This document shows positions 35,088 to 43,208 of a stretch of DNA of 64,000 bases, in pieces; the stretch's first letter is position 1; every line of letters starts with the position of its first letter. The notes below the pieces were generated by a model that was not told where the DNA came from, ran no database searches, and saw nothing but the letters and a program-made list of their open reading frames with translations. The translations under genes and the position numbers were made by a program. Source of the DNA: Pseudorhodoplanes sp049324435 (GTDB taxonomy: Bacteria > Pseudomonadota > Alphaproteobacteria > Rhizobiales > Xanthobacteraceae); assembly GCA_049324435.1 (NCBI GenBank), contig JBMOOQ010000003.1, forward strand, positions 1 through 64,000, read 5' to 3'.

Positions 35088-35296
35088 TCGGCACGCTGAT
35101 CCGCTCGCCCCTCACGCATGGCGGAAAGATCGCCATCCCAGCCGAGGCCGGCGAGATTGCCGATTGCCGCCTTCTGGCGATGCCGTCGCACAAGGGCGCG
35201 CAATGCCTCCTCAACGGTCGCCCTCTTGGTGGGAAGACCGGTCGCCGCCATTGCTTCTTCGAGAAGCTTTTCGTCCAGTTCGATGTTCGTGCGCAT
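34973..35296 (-). CDS. VapB-like antitoxin, with read-through extension
   Basis: From the ATG at 35296 the frame starts MRTNIELDEKLLEEAMAATG and continues LPTKRATVEEALRALVRRHR, a ribbon-helix-helix DNA-binding domain typical of VapB. At residue 70 (…GRADQRAE) a stop is expected where VapC begins. Here the codon is CGA, so the frame runs on through toxin sequence to 34973 and gives 107 residues. Changing one base (T instead of C on the minus strand at 35086) would give TGA for this gene and ATG for the toxin. The antitoxin proper would then be 35084-35296. It represses its own promoter in known systems. Confidence 0.75.
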   Translation of the reverse strand: MRTNIELDEKLLEEAMAATGLPTKRATVEEALRALVRRHRQKAAIGNLAGLGWDGDLSAMREGRADQRAERSLSTARSGSIISVTSTIRQCVRCALSMSRRILSLAI

Positions 35297-35333
35297 GCCG
35301 GCACCGTCTGGATAAGCGCAGGCGTTGCCCGCA

Positions 35334-35362
35334 ATGTGTATAATTATGAAAATTATACACAT
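35334..35362 (-). promoter_or_regulatory. Palindromic operator/promoter of the toxin-antitoxin pair
   Basis: ATGTGTATAATT (35334-35345) and its exact complement AATTATACACAT (35351-35362) flank five bases. The site lies 38 bases upstream of the antitoxin start and contains a TATAAT box on the minus strand. This is a typical site for a self-repressing ribbon-helix-helix antitoxin. No good -35 box was found. Confidence 0.75.
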
Positions 35363-35429
35363 CTCGGCCTTCTGGAAAGGCCTGTCCCTGTCTTGTTCAG
35401 GACCAGGCGCACACGCAGCGCCCGGGACC

Positions 35430-36050
35430 TCACGCCGCCTGCGGCTTGATCAGGCCTTCCGCCTTCATGGCTTCGATGACCTGCGGCCGTGCACGAATGC
35501 GGGTGCGCAAATCATTGACGTTCGCCCATTGCGCGATGTCGATATCCTGGAAGCGCGCCCAGTTCGACACCGTGAACAGATAGATGTCGGCGACCGAATA
35601 GCTGCCGCCCGCGAGCCATTGCTTGCCGGCGAGATGCGCGTCGATATGCTGGAACGCCTTCAGCACATTCTCCTTGGCGATGACCCGGTAATCGCCTGGG
35701 GTGCCATCCTTGAACAATGGCGTGAACTGCTTGTGCAGCTCTGTGGCGATGAAGCTCAGCCATTCGAGGACCCGATAATAATCCATCGTGCCGGCCTTCG
35801 GCATCAGCCCGGCGCCCGGCTTCAGATCCACGACATACTGGAGCAGTGCCGTCACTTCGGTCAGCGTCTCGCCATTGTTGAGCTTCAGCACCGGTACGAC
35901 GCCCTTGGGATTCACCTCCCAAAAGTTTTCACCGCTCTTCGTCACCTTGGCCTTGTTGTCGACGCGCTCGAGTTCGAACGGGATACCGGCCTCGCGCAAT
36001 GCAATATTGACCGCGAGCGAACACGCACCGGGCGAAAAATAGAGCTTCAT
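35430..36050 (-). CDS. Glutathione S-transferase, beta-class-like
   Basis: The 206-residue protein begins MKLYFSPGACSLAVNIALRE, with the beta-class cysteine at residue 10 in the N-terminal thioredoxin-like domain, and NPKGVVPVLKLNNGETLTEV containing the cis-proline. The C-terminal all-helical domain has LAGGSYSVADIYLFTVSNWA, the N-capping box of GSTs. It would conjugate or reduce small electrophiles with glutathione in the cytoplasm. It stands alone, transcribed leftward; the start at 36050 gives the family N-terminus. The physiological substrate is unknown. Confidence 0.92.
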   Translation of the reverse strand: MKLYFSPGACSLAVNIALREAGIPFELERVDNKAKVTKSGENFWEVNPKGVVPVLKLNNGETLTEVTALLQYVVDLKPGAGLMPKAGTMDYYRVLEWLSFIATELHKQFTPLFKDGTPGDYRVIAKENVLKAFQHIDAHLAGKQWLAGGSYSVADIYLFTVSNWARFQDIDIAQWANVNDLRTRIRARPQVIEAMKAEGLIKPQAA

Positions 36051-36271
36051 GCATTTCCTCCGTATAGCCTGTGGCACGCGGATTTGCCGAGCGCGGCGCG
36101 CTTAGTCAAATGCCGGTTGCGGGAACGCGCAGCGACTCGGCAAAATTGCTGCAAATCGTTGAATCCAAAGACGAAAAATCCGAGTCCGGGGCTTCCCAGA
36201 CCGGAACCAAATCAGATATGGCGGCGTTAGGCAGCCGGGCCGGAAATCAGGAACTACGTGTGAGGACGTTG

Positions 36272-36517
36272 ATGACCACGCTCGCCAGCCGCAAGACCGT
36301 TCGCATCAGTGAGCCGGAGGCATTCGGCGATGTGACCCTCGCCCCGGCCCAGATGACCGGACAGAGCGAAACCCAGCTGGCGCGTGCAATGGCGCACGCG
36401 CTCGTCGAAAAGCAGCCCTCGACCGCCGCACAGGCGCTTGGCTATCTGCGCAACCTGTTCCCGGAATCTCCGCTGACGGTCCGTGTCGCGGCACTCAACA
36501 CCCTGATGCGGCGGTAG
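36272..36517 (+). CDS. Small hypothetical protein
   Basis: An ATG at 36272 gives 81 residues: MTTLASRKTVRISEPEAFGD, then a helical part AQMTGQSETQLARAMAHALV and AAQALGYLRNLFPESPLTVR. The open frame extends back to 36071, but that part has a composition unlike a protein and no ribosome binding site. The family is not recognised; similar short helical proteins occur in Bradyrhizobium relatives. It converges on livF with only four bases between the two stop codons. Confidence 0.5.
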   Translation: MTTLASRKTVRISEPEAFGDVTLAPAQMTGQSETQLARAMAHALVEKQPSTAAQALGYLRNLFPESPLTVRVAALNTLMRR

Positions 36518-36521
36518 ACGC

Positions 36522-37226
36522 CTACATCCCGAGATAGGCCTGGCGCACGCGATCATCGGCGAGCAATTCGTCGCCTGTCCCGGTTAGGGTGATACGCCCA
36601 TTCTCCAGCACATAGGCGCGGCTCGCAAGCTTCAGCGAGACAGCGACATTCTGCTCGACCAGCACGCAGGTGAGCCCTTCGCGGTTGAGGTCGCGGATCG
36701 TTGCCAGCACATCCTGCACGAGCGCGGGCGCAAGGCCGAGCGACGGCTCGTCAAACATCACCAGTTCAGGCTCGCTCATCAGACAGCGTCCGATCGCCAG
36801 CATCTGCTGCTCACCGCCGGACAGCGTTCCGGCTGCCTGCGCCAGCCGCTCATGCAGGCGGGGAAACATCGCAAGCACGCGGTCTCGGTTTTTGGCCCGC
36901 GTCGCGCGCGCCCGCGGCAGCATCGCGCCCATGTCGAGATTATCGGAAACTGAAAGGTTTGGGAAAATCTGGCGTCCTTCCGCCACCTGACCGATGCCGA
37001 GGTTGCAGACCTTGTAGCTCGGCAGGCCGGCGATCTCGTGGCCGCGGAAGCGGATCGTACCGCGCGCCGGGCGGACCATGCCGCCGATGGTGCGGATCAG
37101 CGAAGTCTTGCCGGCGCCGTTGGCGCCGACGATCGCGACGATGGCGCCCTCCGGCACCTCGACCGAGACGCCATCGAGCGCCTGCGCATCGCCATAGAAT
37201 ACATCGAGTGCTTCGACCGTCAGCAT
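36522..37226 (-). CDS. livF: Branched-chain amino-acid-type ABC transporter ATPase LivF (set 1)
   Basis: The 234-residue ATPase has Walker A (VGANGAGKTS), signature LSGGEQQMLAIGRCLM, Walker B (LVMFDEPSLGLAP) and the LivF ending DDRVRQAYLGM. It energises uptake together with LivG and the two permeases. Its ATG shares one base with the livG stop, so the genes are coupled. The order livK-H-M-G-F is complete. Liv-type systems also carry aromatic acids, urea and other small molecules, so the substrate is not fixed by family. Confidence 0.93.
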   Translation of the reverse strand: MLTVEALDVFYGDAQALDGVSVEVPEGAIVAIVGANGAGKTSLIRTIGGMVRPARGTIRFRGHEIAGLPSYKVCNLGIGQVAEGRQIFPNLSVSDNLDMGAMLPRARATRAKNRDRVLAMFPRLHERLAQAAGTLSGGEQQMLAIGRCLMSEPELVMFDEPSLGLAPALVQDVLATIRDLNREGLTCVLVEQNVAVSLKLASRAYVLENGRITLTGTGDELLADDRVRQAYLGM

Positions 37227-37957
37227 CAGTGGACGGCCTCCGCGCCGAGATAGCAGGCCAGCACATCGGGATCGCGCGTCACGACTTCCGGCGTCCCTTC
37301 CGCGATCACCTTGCCGTAATTCACCACGACGATGTGACGCGACAGCGCCATGACCGCGCGCATCACATGCTCGATCAAAAGAATGGTGACGCCGGTCTCA
37401 TCGTTGAGCTTGCGGAACACGCCGACCATGCGGTCGGTCTCGGTCGGACGCAGCCCCGCCATCACCTCGTCGAGCAGGAGAATCTTCGGCTTGGTCGCAA
37501 GCGCGCGCGCCACTTCCAGGCACTTCCGGTCGGGCAAGGTGATGCCTGTCGGGCGGGCGTGGCGCTTGTCGTCGAGGCCGAGCAGCCTGAGCACGCTGTT
37601 GGCGTAATCGCGCGCTTCCTTGACATCGTCGGTCCAGGCCAGAGCGCCGATCGTGACGTTTTCCTGCACGGTGAGGTCATTGAAGGGCCGCACAATCTGG
37701 AACGTGCGGCCAACCCCTGCATGGCAGATCTGATCCGGGCGTTTGCCGACCAGCGATTTGCCATCGAGCAGGACGTCGCCGGTATCGGGCGGGAACACGC
37801 CCGCGATCATGTTGAAGATGGTGGTCTTGCCGGCGCCGTTCGGGCCGATCAGGGCCTGGATCGAACCGGCCGCCACGTCGAACGACACGTTCTCGACGGC
37901 GCGCAGGCCGCTGAAGCTTTTCGAAATGCCCCTGACCGAGAGCGACGCAGCCGTCAT
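37226..37957 (-). CDS. livG: ABC transporter ATPase LivG (set 1)
   Basis: From the ATG at 37957 the product has 243 residues. It shows Walker A (IGPNGAGKTTIFN), VGRTFQIVRPFNDLTVQENV, a signature reading TLPDRKCLEVARAL instead of the usual LSGGQ, as is common for LivG, Walker B (ILLLDEVMAGLRP) and LIEHVMRAVMAL with the switch histidine. It pairs with LivF to drive the permeases. The start overlaps livM by four bases (ATGA); the longer frame to 38053 lies in livM. Confidence 0.92.
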   Translation of the reverse strand: MTAASLSVRGISKSFSGLRAVENVSFDVAAGSIQALIGPNGAGKTTIFNMIAGVFPPDTGDVLLDGKSLVGKRPDQICHAGVGRTFQIVRPFNDLTVQENVTIGALAWTDDVKEARDYANSVLRLLGLDDKRHARPTGITLPDRKCLEVARALATKPKILLLDEVMAGLRPTETDRMVGVFRKLNDETGVTILLIEHVMRAVMALSRHIVVVNYGKVIAEGTPEVVTRDPDVLACYLGAEAVH

Positions 37958-38961
37958 GCGCGGTCTCCATCGTTGTTGCGGTCGAGACGCAGCACACTCG
38001 CGATCCAGGGCCAGACGCCGGTCGGGCGGAACAGCACGATCACGGCAACGCACAGGCCCCAGAAAAACTGCTTGATACCGTCGATGCGCATGCCTTCGGT
38101 GAGGCCGGTCAGCATTTCGCCGAGCGGCGTGAGCAGGAACGCGCCGATGATCGGACCGAACAGCGTGCCGACGCCGCCGACGATCGTGCCGAGGATCAGC
38201 TCGATGGAGCGGTTGGTGCCGAAGGTCGATTCAGCAAACAGGTTGTTGTAGTAGAACGCGTACCAGACGCCGGCGACACCGGTCATGCCGGACGAAATCG
38301 CAACCGCGATCATCTTGTATTTGAACAGATGGATGCCGCTGGCCTCTGCTGCCGGCTGATCCTCGCGGATCGCCTGCCAGTAATAGCCGAGCTTGGAATT
38401 CAGCAGCAGACGGCAGAGGACGAGCGCGCATCCGGTCAGTGTCAGGATGATGTAATAGAACATCACCGGCGACCCGCGCAGATTGATCAGATCGACGCTG
38501 TCGCGGTTCGACACCGGCAGGAACAGGCCTTCGGTGCCGCCGAGCCAGCGGGTGTGATCGACCATGATGCCGGTGAATTCGGCAAAGGCGATGGTCAGCA
38601 GCGCGAAATACACCCCGTGGATCGAGAAGCGGAAACCGAGATAGCCGATGAAGCAGCCCATCAGCATCGAAAGCGCGATCGAGACGAACACGCCGATCAG
38701 CGGTGGAATGCCGAACTTGATGAAGAGTGCGGCGCTCGCATAGGCGCCGATACCGACGAACAGCGCGTGGCCGAGCGAGAGCGCACCGGCAAAGCCGATC
38801 ATCAGATTCCAGGCCTGGCCGACATAGGCGAAATACAATACGATGATCAGGACGCTCAGCACGTAATTGCTGACGAGATAGGGGGCTGCAACCAGCGCCG
38901 CCGAGAACAGCGCCAGCAGAACGAGGCCGTGCGCGGGCACACCTTCGAACAGGCGGCTCAT
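37954..38961 (-). CDS. livM: ABC transporter permease LivM (set 1)
   Basis: The 335-residue protein has about nine to ten membrane segments and the LivM motif GFAGALSLGHALFVGIGAYA near residue 55. Near residue 205 is YWQAIREDQPAAEASGIHLF, the EAA-like loop that touches the ATPase. It forms the transport channel with LivH. It overlaps livG and livH by four bases each. The hydrophilic tail LRLDRNNDGDRA is short and not unusual. Confidence 0.93.
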   Translation of the reverse strand: MSRLFEGVPAHGLVLLALFSAALVAAPYLVSNYVLSVLIIVLYFAYVGQAWNLMIGFAGALSLGHALFVGIGAYASAALFIKFGIPPLIGVFVSIALSMLMGCFIGYLGFRFSIHGVYFALLTIAFAEFTGIMVDHTRWLGGTEGLFLPVSNRDSVDLINLRGSPVMFYYIILTLTGCALVLCRLLLNSKLGYYWQAIREDQPAAEASGIHLFKYKMIAVAISSGMTGVAGVWYAFYYNNLFAESTFGTNRSIELILGTIVGGVGTLFGPIIGAFLLTPLGEMLTGLTEGMRIDGIKQFFWGLCVAVIVLFRPTGVWPWIASVLRLDRNNDGDRA

Positions 38962-39830
38962 CGCTGCACCTTGCCGAGAAGGCCCTGCGGCCGGAACAGC
39001 AGGACAAGGATCAGGAGTCCGAAGCTGAACGCAGTCTTGAGCGAGGGCTGCAGAATGATGCCCGCGAGCGCCTCCGACACACCGATCAGGATGCCGCCCA
39101 GCAACGCCCCCGGCAGGCTGCCCATCCCGCCAACGATCACGATGATGAAGGCGAGCAGCGTATAGGGCGGCCCAAGATAGGGATGCACGTCGACGATCAT
39201 GATCAGGATCGCGCCGGCAGCACCCAGGCAGGCGCAGCCGATGGCGAAGGTCAGCGCAAACAGGTGCCGGACATTGAGCCCGACCACCAGCGCGCCGGTG
39301 TAATTGTCGCCGCAGGCGCGGATTGCCTTGCCGGTGTCAGTGTATCTGAAGAATGCGAACATCGCAGCCGAACCGATCAGCGCCGCAATGCCGGCATAGA
39401 GGCGGACCTTGTCGATGATCAGCGGCCCGATCTGGAAGGAAACGAGCGCATAGGACACCTGCACCCCCTGCGCATCAGGCCCGAAAATCATCAGCGGCAA
39501 CGCGATCAGCATCACCGCAATGGCCGCCATCAGCAGGAACTGGAAATGATCGGCGACATGCGCCACGCGCCGGATCACCCAGTCCTGCAACAGATAACCG
39601 AAGCAGAACAGCGTGACGGCAACGAACGGCAGCGCCACCAAGGGGTCGATCCCGAGCTTGCGGAAAATCACCAGCGTCATGAACATGCCGATCACCATGA
39701 TTTCGCCGTGCGCGAAATTCACGATGCGGATGACGCCGAAAATCACCGAGAGCCCGAGCGCGCTCAGCCCGTAGATCAGCCCGGTCAGCAGACCGCTGAT
39801 CGCGACATTGAAATAGATTTCGGTTGGCAA
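38958..39830 (-). CDS. livH: ABC transporter permease LivH (set 1)
   Basis: The protein has about 290 residues and eight membrane segments, with LSVIFGVIRIVNFAHGEIMV near the start and RYTDTGKAIRACGDNYTGAL as the ATPase-contact loop. No ATG exists near the expected start. I chose the TTG at 39830 (LPTEIYFNVAISG) because it matches LivH length; a TTG at 39863 is the alternative. Between them is a 12-base direct duplication (GGGATCGGGCAC twice). The attenuator-like hairpin at 39867-39891 lies just upstream. Confidence 0.88.
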   Translation of the reverse strand: MPTEIYFNVAISGLLTGLIYGLSALGLSVIFGVIRIVNFAHGEIMVIGMFMTLVIFRKLGIDPLVALPFVAVTLFCFGYLLQDWVIRRVAHVADHFQFLLMAAIAVMLIALPLMIFGPDAQGVQVSYALVSFQIGPLIIDKVRLYAGIAALIGSAAMFAFFRYTDTGKAIRACGDNYTGALVVGLNVRHLFALTFAIGCACLGAAGAILIMIVDVHPYLGPPYTLLAFIIVIVGGMGSLPGALLGGILIGVSEALAGIILQPSLKTAFSFGLLILVLLFRPQGLLGKVQR

Positions 39831-39861
39831 GTGCCCGATCCCGTGCCCGATCCCGCGAGGC

Positions 39862-39891
39862 AAAAGGCTCCGGCCGGTTCACGGCCGGAGC
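39862..39891 (-). terminator. Intercistronic hairpin between livK and livH (set 1)
   Basis: GCTCCGGCCG and CGGCCGGAGC pair perfectly around five bases, and on the minus strand TTTT follows. It lies 20 bases after the livK stop and just ahead of livH. It is likely a partial terminator or mRNA-stabilising hairpin that raises binding-protein output over the permeases. Confidence 0.75.
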
Positions 39892-39912
39892 TGTTCGTGT
39901 GGTGGTGAGACC

Positions 39913-41154
39913 TCAACTGCGCTTGGTGTAGGGCGTTGCCGGCCACTCAACCTTGGCGTCGGTCGCGCCCTTCGGCGCCACGGTGACGAGCTTGCCGCCG
40001 CGATTCTGAATCGCGGAGTTGCGCAGCTTGTCGTTCTGGCCCTTGGCGTCGAACTGGATGCCCGGTCCGGGCGAGACGTTGTCTGTGATGTTGGTGGTGC
40101 GGATCGCGTCGGCGAGCGCCTTCGGATCGGCCGAGCCCGCCCGCTTGTAGGCATCGGCAGCCACCAGCAAGGCCTCGAAGGTGTAGACCTGGTTGGTGTT
40201 CAGATTCACACCCGGATGCGCCTTGGCGAGCGCCGCAATCAGCGCCTTGGTCATCTTCTTGTTCGGGTCGTACCAGGGAACGAAGCTGATCGGACCGTCG
40301 GCGAGCTTGCCAAGCGTCTTGAGATACTGATCCTCGTACCAGCCCGGGCCCATGCTGAGAACGCCCATGCCCTCCCAGCGCTGCTTGATCAATTCGCGCG
40401 TGAGCAGGATGGCGTCGTTCAGACGGCTGACCACCAGCAAGGCATCGGACTTGGTACCCTTGGCCTTGGCGACTTCGACCGACAGATCGCGCGCCTTCGG
40501 ATCGTAGGCGATAGTCTCGACAACCTTATAGGGCATCGGGACCTTTTCGAGGACGCCGGCCATTCCTTTCTGCATCGCGGTGCCGAAGGTGTCGTTGACA
40601 TGCAGAAGCGTCACTGTCTTTGGAGTCTTTCCGGTCTGTTCGAAAATCTCTTTCTGGTTCTCGAACGCGTCCATCAGGATGCGGCCGGCAACCGGGAAAT
40701 TGCGGAACACGAACTTGTAGCCCTGCTCGGTGATCGGCGGGGCTGCGGCGATGTTGATCACGAACGGAATGCCGCGCTGCTCGGCGACCTGTGCAATCGC
40801 GGTCGACTGGCCGGAATCGAAGGCCCCGACGAGAAGCTGCGCACCTTCGTTAATGAGCTTTTCCGCCTGGGCGCGGGCGATCTGAACGTCGGATTCAGTA
40901 TCCCCGTTCATGATCTGCAGCGCCGGCAATCCGGCATCCTTCAGCAGACCGGCCGCGACATCGACACCGCGCTGGCAATCCTGGCCGATACCGGCCTGGA
41001 AGCCCGAGCGCGGCAGCAAAACGCCGACCTTCAGCGGCGCACCCTGGGCGCGCCCGATAGTGAATGGCGCGGTGCCCGCAACGATGCCCGCGGCTCCGAG
41101 GCCGGCGGCGAAGGTGCGGCGCGAGACGCGCGGCAGACGGGATTTGATGGACAT
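39913..41154 (-). CDS. livK: Periplasmic substrate-binding protein LivK type (set 1), Tat signal
   Basis: The 413-residue product begins MSIKSRLPRVSRRTFAAG, with a twin-arginine motif SRRTF at residues 11-15 and then a hydrophobic stretch ending near GRAQGAPLK. The mature part is a type I periplasmic binding protein (PLKVGVLLPRSGFQAGIGQD, then IVETIAYDPKARD-like residues). It captures the substrate and delivers it to LivHM. Tat export of a Liv-type binding protein is seen in rhizobia. The start at 41154 is preferred; an extension to 41307 covers the promoter region. Confidence 0.92.
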   Translation of the reverse strand: MSIKSRLPRVSRRTFAAGLGAAGIVAGTAPFTIGRAQGAPLKVGVLLPRSGFQAGIGQDCQRGVDVAAGLLKDAGLPALQIMNGDTESDVQIARAQAEKLINEGAQLLVGAFDSGQSTAIAQVAEQRGIPFVINIAAAPPITEQGYKFVFRNFPVAGRILMDAFENQKEIFEQTGKTPKTVTLLHVNDTFGTAMQKGMAGVLEKVPMPYKVVETIAYDPKARDLSVEVAKAKGTKSDALLVVSRLNDAILLTRELIKQRWEGMGVLSMGPGWYEDQYLKTLGKLADGPISFVPWYDPNKKMTKALIAALAKAHPGVNLNTNQVYTFEALLVAADAYKRAGSADPKALADAIRTTNITDNVSPGPGIQFDAKGQNDKLRNSAIQNRGGKLVTVAPKGATDAKVEWPATPYTKRS

Positions 41155-41290
41155 TTTGTAACTCCTCCCTGACTGGTCCCCGACCTTAGGGACCCTGGTT
41201 GGTCCCTTTTTCTTATTGTTGCGTCCGACTTGCAATGGCCCAGGCGTGCGGCATCCGCCCACGCACAACCGCCATTTCCGGTTACACTGG

Positions 41291-41327
41291 ATTGTTGTAT
41301 AGCACAATCAGTGTTGAGAACAACAAT
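41291..41327. promoter_or_regulatory. Palindrome cluster between livK and marR
   Basis: ATTGTTGTATAGCACAAT (41291-41308) has perfect five-base arms ATTGT/ACAAT and a matching TATA centre. ATTGTTGT at 41291-41298 also pairs with ACAACAAT at 41320-41327. The site lies in the 224-base gap between divergent livK and the MarR gene and is a natural operator for that regulator. Confidence 0.6.
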
Positions 41328-41378
41328 TCTGCCAGGACCCCTTAACGCGCGTCCTGAAACGAAGGTTTGGGAGGATCT

Positions 41379-41858
41379 ATGGCTGACGGCCCTGCCGCGG
41401 TCGCGCTGCGCCGGGACCGCAAGAACCGGCGCGATATCGACCTCGACATCCTGACTTCGCATCTCGGCTATTCATTGCGCCGCGCCCAGGTCTGGGTGTT
41501 CCAGGACTTCATCCGCACCCTCGCCGTGATCGACATCCGGCCGGCGCAATATTCGGTGCTGGTGGTGATCGGCGCCAATCCCGGACTGTCGCAGGCGGAA
41601 CTCGCCGACCGGCTTGGAATCGAACGCGCCCGTCTTGTTCATATGCTCGACCATTTGCAGAAGCGCGGGTTGACCGAACGCCTTCCCTCCCCGACCGACC
41701 GGCGTACGCACGCCCTGCAATTGACCAAGGACGGGCACAAGCTGCTGAAGCGTGCGAAGGCACTCGCGGCACGTCACGAAGCACGGCTAACCGAAAAGCT
41801 CGGGGCTGAGGTCCGTGAACAGGTGCTCGATTTGCTCAAAGTATTTGTGACGAAATAG
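41379..41858 (+). CDS. MarR family transcriptional regulator
   Basis: The 159-residue protein has a MarR winged helix: FIRTLAVIDIRPAQYSVLVV, NPGLSQAELADRLGIERARL and VHMLDHLQKRGLTERLPSPT followed by DRRTHALQLTKDG. MarR proteins are dimers that leave DNA on binding small, often aromatic, ligands. The ATG at 41379 has GGGAGGA at the right distance. It is divergent from livKHMGF (set 1) across a palindrome, so control of that transporter is likely. hppD, further right, could be a second target, but there is no direct sign of this. Confidence 0.92.
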   Translation: MADGPAAVALRRDRKNRRDIDLDILTSHLGYSLRRAQVWVFQDFIRTLAVIDIRPAQYSVLVVIGANPGLSQAELADRLGIERARLVHMLDHLQKRGLTERLPSPTDRRTHALQLTKDGHKLLKRAKALAARHEARLTEKLGAEVREQVLDLLKVFVTK

Positions 41859-41871
41859 CCCCATATTTCAC

Positions 41872-41938
41872 TCATTCCCGCCCAAGCGGAAACTTAGAAC
41901 TCTTGCGTTTGGATCCCCGCTTTCGCGGTGACGAACGG
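41872..41938. repeat. Palindromic intergenic repeat
   Basis: TCATTCCCGCC at the left and GGATCCCCGCTTTCGCGGTG at the right are parts of a palindromic element of the type scattered through many proteobacterial genomes (CATTCCCGC ... GCGGGGATCC). It lies between the ends of marR and hppD and may act as a bidirectional terminator or be a decayed repeat. Confidence 0.5.
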
Positions 41939-41966
41939 AGAAAGTCATCGGACGGCAATGTTTAGA

Positions 41967-43082
41967 CTAAGCCGCGTCCGCCTTCAGCACACCGCGCCTT
42001 ATCTGATCCTCCTCGATCGATTCGAACAGCGCGCGGAAATTGCCCTCGCCGAATCCGTCATCACCCTTGCGCTGGATGAATTCGAAGAAAATCGGACCCA
42101 ATACGGTGCCGGAGAAAATCTGCAGCAGCACCTTGGTCATGCCGCCATCGACGACGCCTTCACCGTCGATGAGCACTCCGCTCGCCTTCAGCTTATCCAG
42201 CGGCTCGCCATGTCCGGGCACCCGCGCATCGACCTTTTCGTAATATGTTGCAGGCGGCGACGGCATGAAGGGCAGCCCGTTGGCGCCAAGTTTCGCGACG
42301 CTTTCGTAGATGTCGCGGCATCCCATCGCGACATGCTGGATGCCTTCGCCCTTGTACTCGCGCAGGTATTCCTCAATCTGCGACTTGTCGTCGAGCGACT
42401 CGTTGATCGGGATGCGGATCTTGCCGCAGGGGCTGGTCATCGCCCGCGAGACGAGACCGGTCAGCTTGCCCTCGATATTGAAGAAGCGGATGTCGCGGAA
42501 ATTGAACAGCTTCTGGTACCATCCGGCCCAGTAATCCATCCGGCCGCGATGCACATTGTGGGTCAGGTGGTCGAGATAATAGAGACCGGCCTTTTCCGGC
42601 TTCGGATCGCGCTCGCCAGTCCAGACGAAATCGACGTCCCAGATCGAGCCCTTCTCGCCATAGCGATCGACGAAATAGAGAAGTGAGCCGCCGATGCCCT
42701 TGATCGCGGGAATGTTGAGCTCCATCGGGCCGACACGGGTTTCACCGGGCTCCGCGCCGAGCGACAGCGCACGCTCATAAGCCTTCTTTGCATCGACAAC
42801 GCGAAACGCCATTGCGCAGGCGCAGGGCCCATGCTCCGCAGCGAAGCGTTGCGCGAACGAATCCGGCTCGGCATTCACCACGAAATTCACATCGCCCTGG
42901 CGCCAGAGCTGCACATTCTTGGAGCGATGCTTCGCGACCAGGGTGAAGCCCATGGTCTCGAACAGCTTGCCGAGCTTCTCGGGTTCGGGATGGGCGTATT
43001 CGACGAACTCGATGCCGTCGGTGCCCATCGGGTTTACGTCGGAAATCGTGGCGGCCGGCGCGTCGTGCGGGAACGGACCCAT
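41967..43082 (-). CDS. hppD: 4-hydroxyphenylpyruvate dioxygenase
   Basis: The 371-residue product has the three iron ligands of HPPD: H172 (YYLDHLTHNVHRGRM), H250 (GIQHVAMGCRDI) and E334 (GPIFFEFIQRKGDDGFGEG). The C-terminal signature is complete. It converts 4-hydroxyphenylpyruvate to homogentisate in tyrosine breakdown. The ATG at 43082 is chosen from the family start. Homogentisate dioxygenase and maleylacetoacetate isomerase are not adjacent, though the GST and FAH-family genes about 6-8 kb away belong to families used later in this path. It is divergent from an Lrp-type regulator. Confidence 0.96.
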   Translation of the reverse strand: MGPFPHDAPAATISDVNPMGTDGIEFVEYAHPEPEKLGKLFETMGFTLVAKHRSKNVQLWRQGDVNFVVNAEPDSFAQRFAAEHGPCACAMAFRVVDAKKAYERALSLGAEPGETRVGPMELNIPAIKGIGGSLLYFVDRYGEKGSIWDVDFVWTGERDPKPEKAGLYYLDHLTHNVHRGRMDYWAGWYQKLFNFRDIRFFNIEGKLTGLVSRAMTSPCGKIRIPINESLDDKSQIEEYLREYKGEGIQHVAMGCRDIYESVAKLGANGLPFMPSPPATYYEKVDARVPGHGEPLDKLKASGVLIDGEGVVDGGMTKVLLQIFSGTVLGPIFFEFIQRKGDDGFGEGNFRALFESIEEDQIRRGVLKADAA

Positions 43083-43141
43083 GGCGGTCTCCTGTGCGGA
43101 AGCGTGGTGTTTTTCTGTGCGACAGGATGGCTCAAAAGCGT

Positions 43142-43194
43142 CGCAAATTGCGTGCAAATTGCTTGATATGACGTGATATTACGCACATTCTGTG
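43142..43194. promoter_or_regulatory. Tandem palindromes between hppD and the Lrp-type regulator
   Basis: GCAAATTGC, a perfect palindrome about its central A, occurs twice at 43142-43150 and 43153-43161, 11 bases apart (one helical turn). GCACATTCTGTGC at 43182-43194 is a further palindrome closer to the regulator gene. All lie in the 126-base divergent gap and are good candidates for Lrp-type binding. Confidence 0.6.
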
Positions 43195-43208
43195 CACTGG
43201 ATAGGACT

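Noticed and set aside
36701..38251. Long rightward open frame opposite livF, livG and livM
   Set aside because: Arginine- and histidine-rich antisense shadow in GC-rich DNA; the leftward genes have full family motifs.
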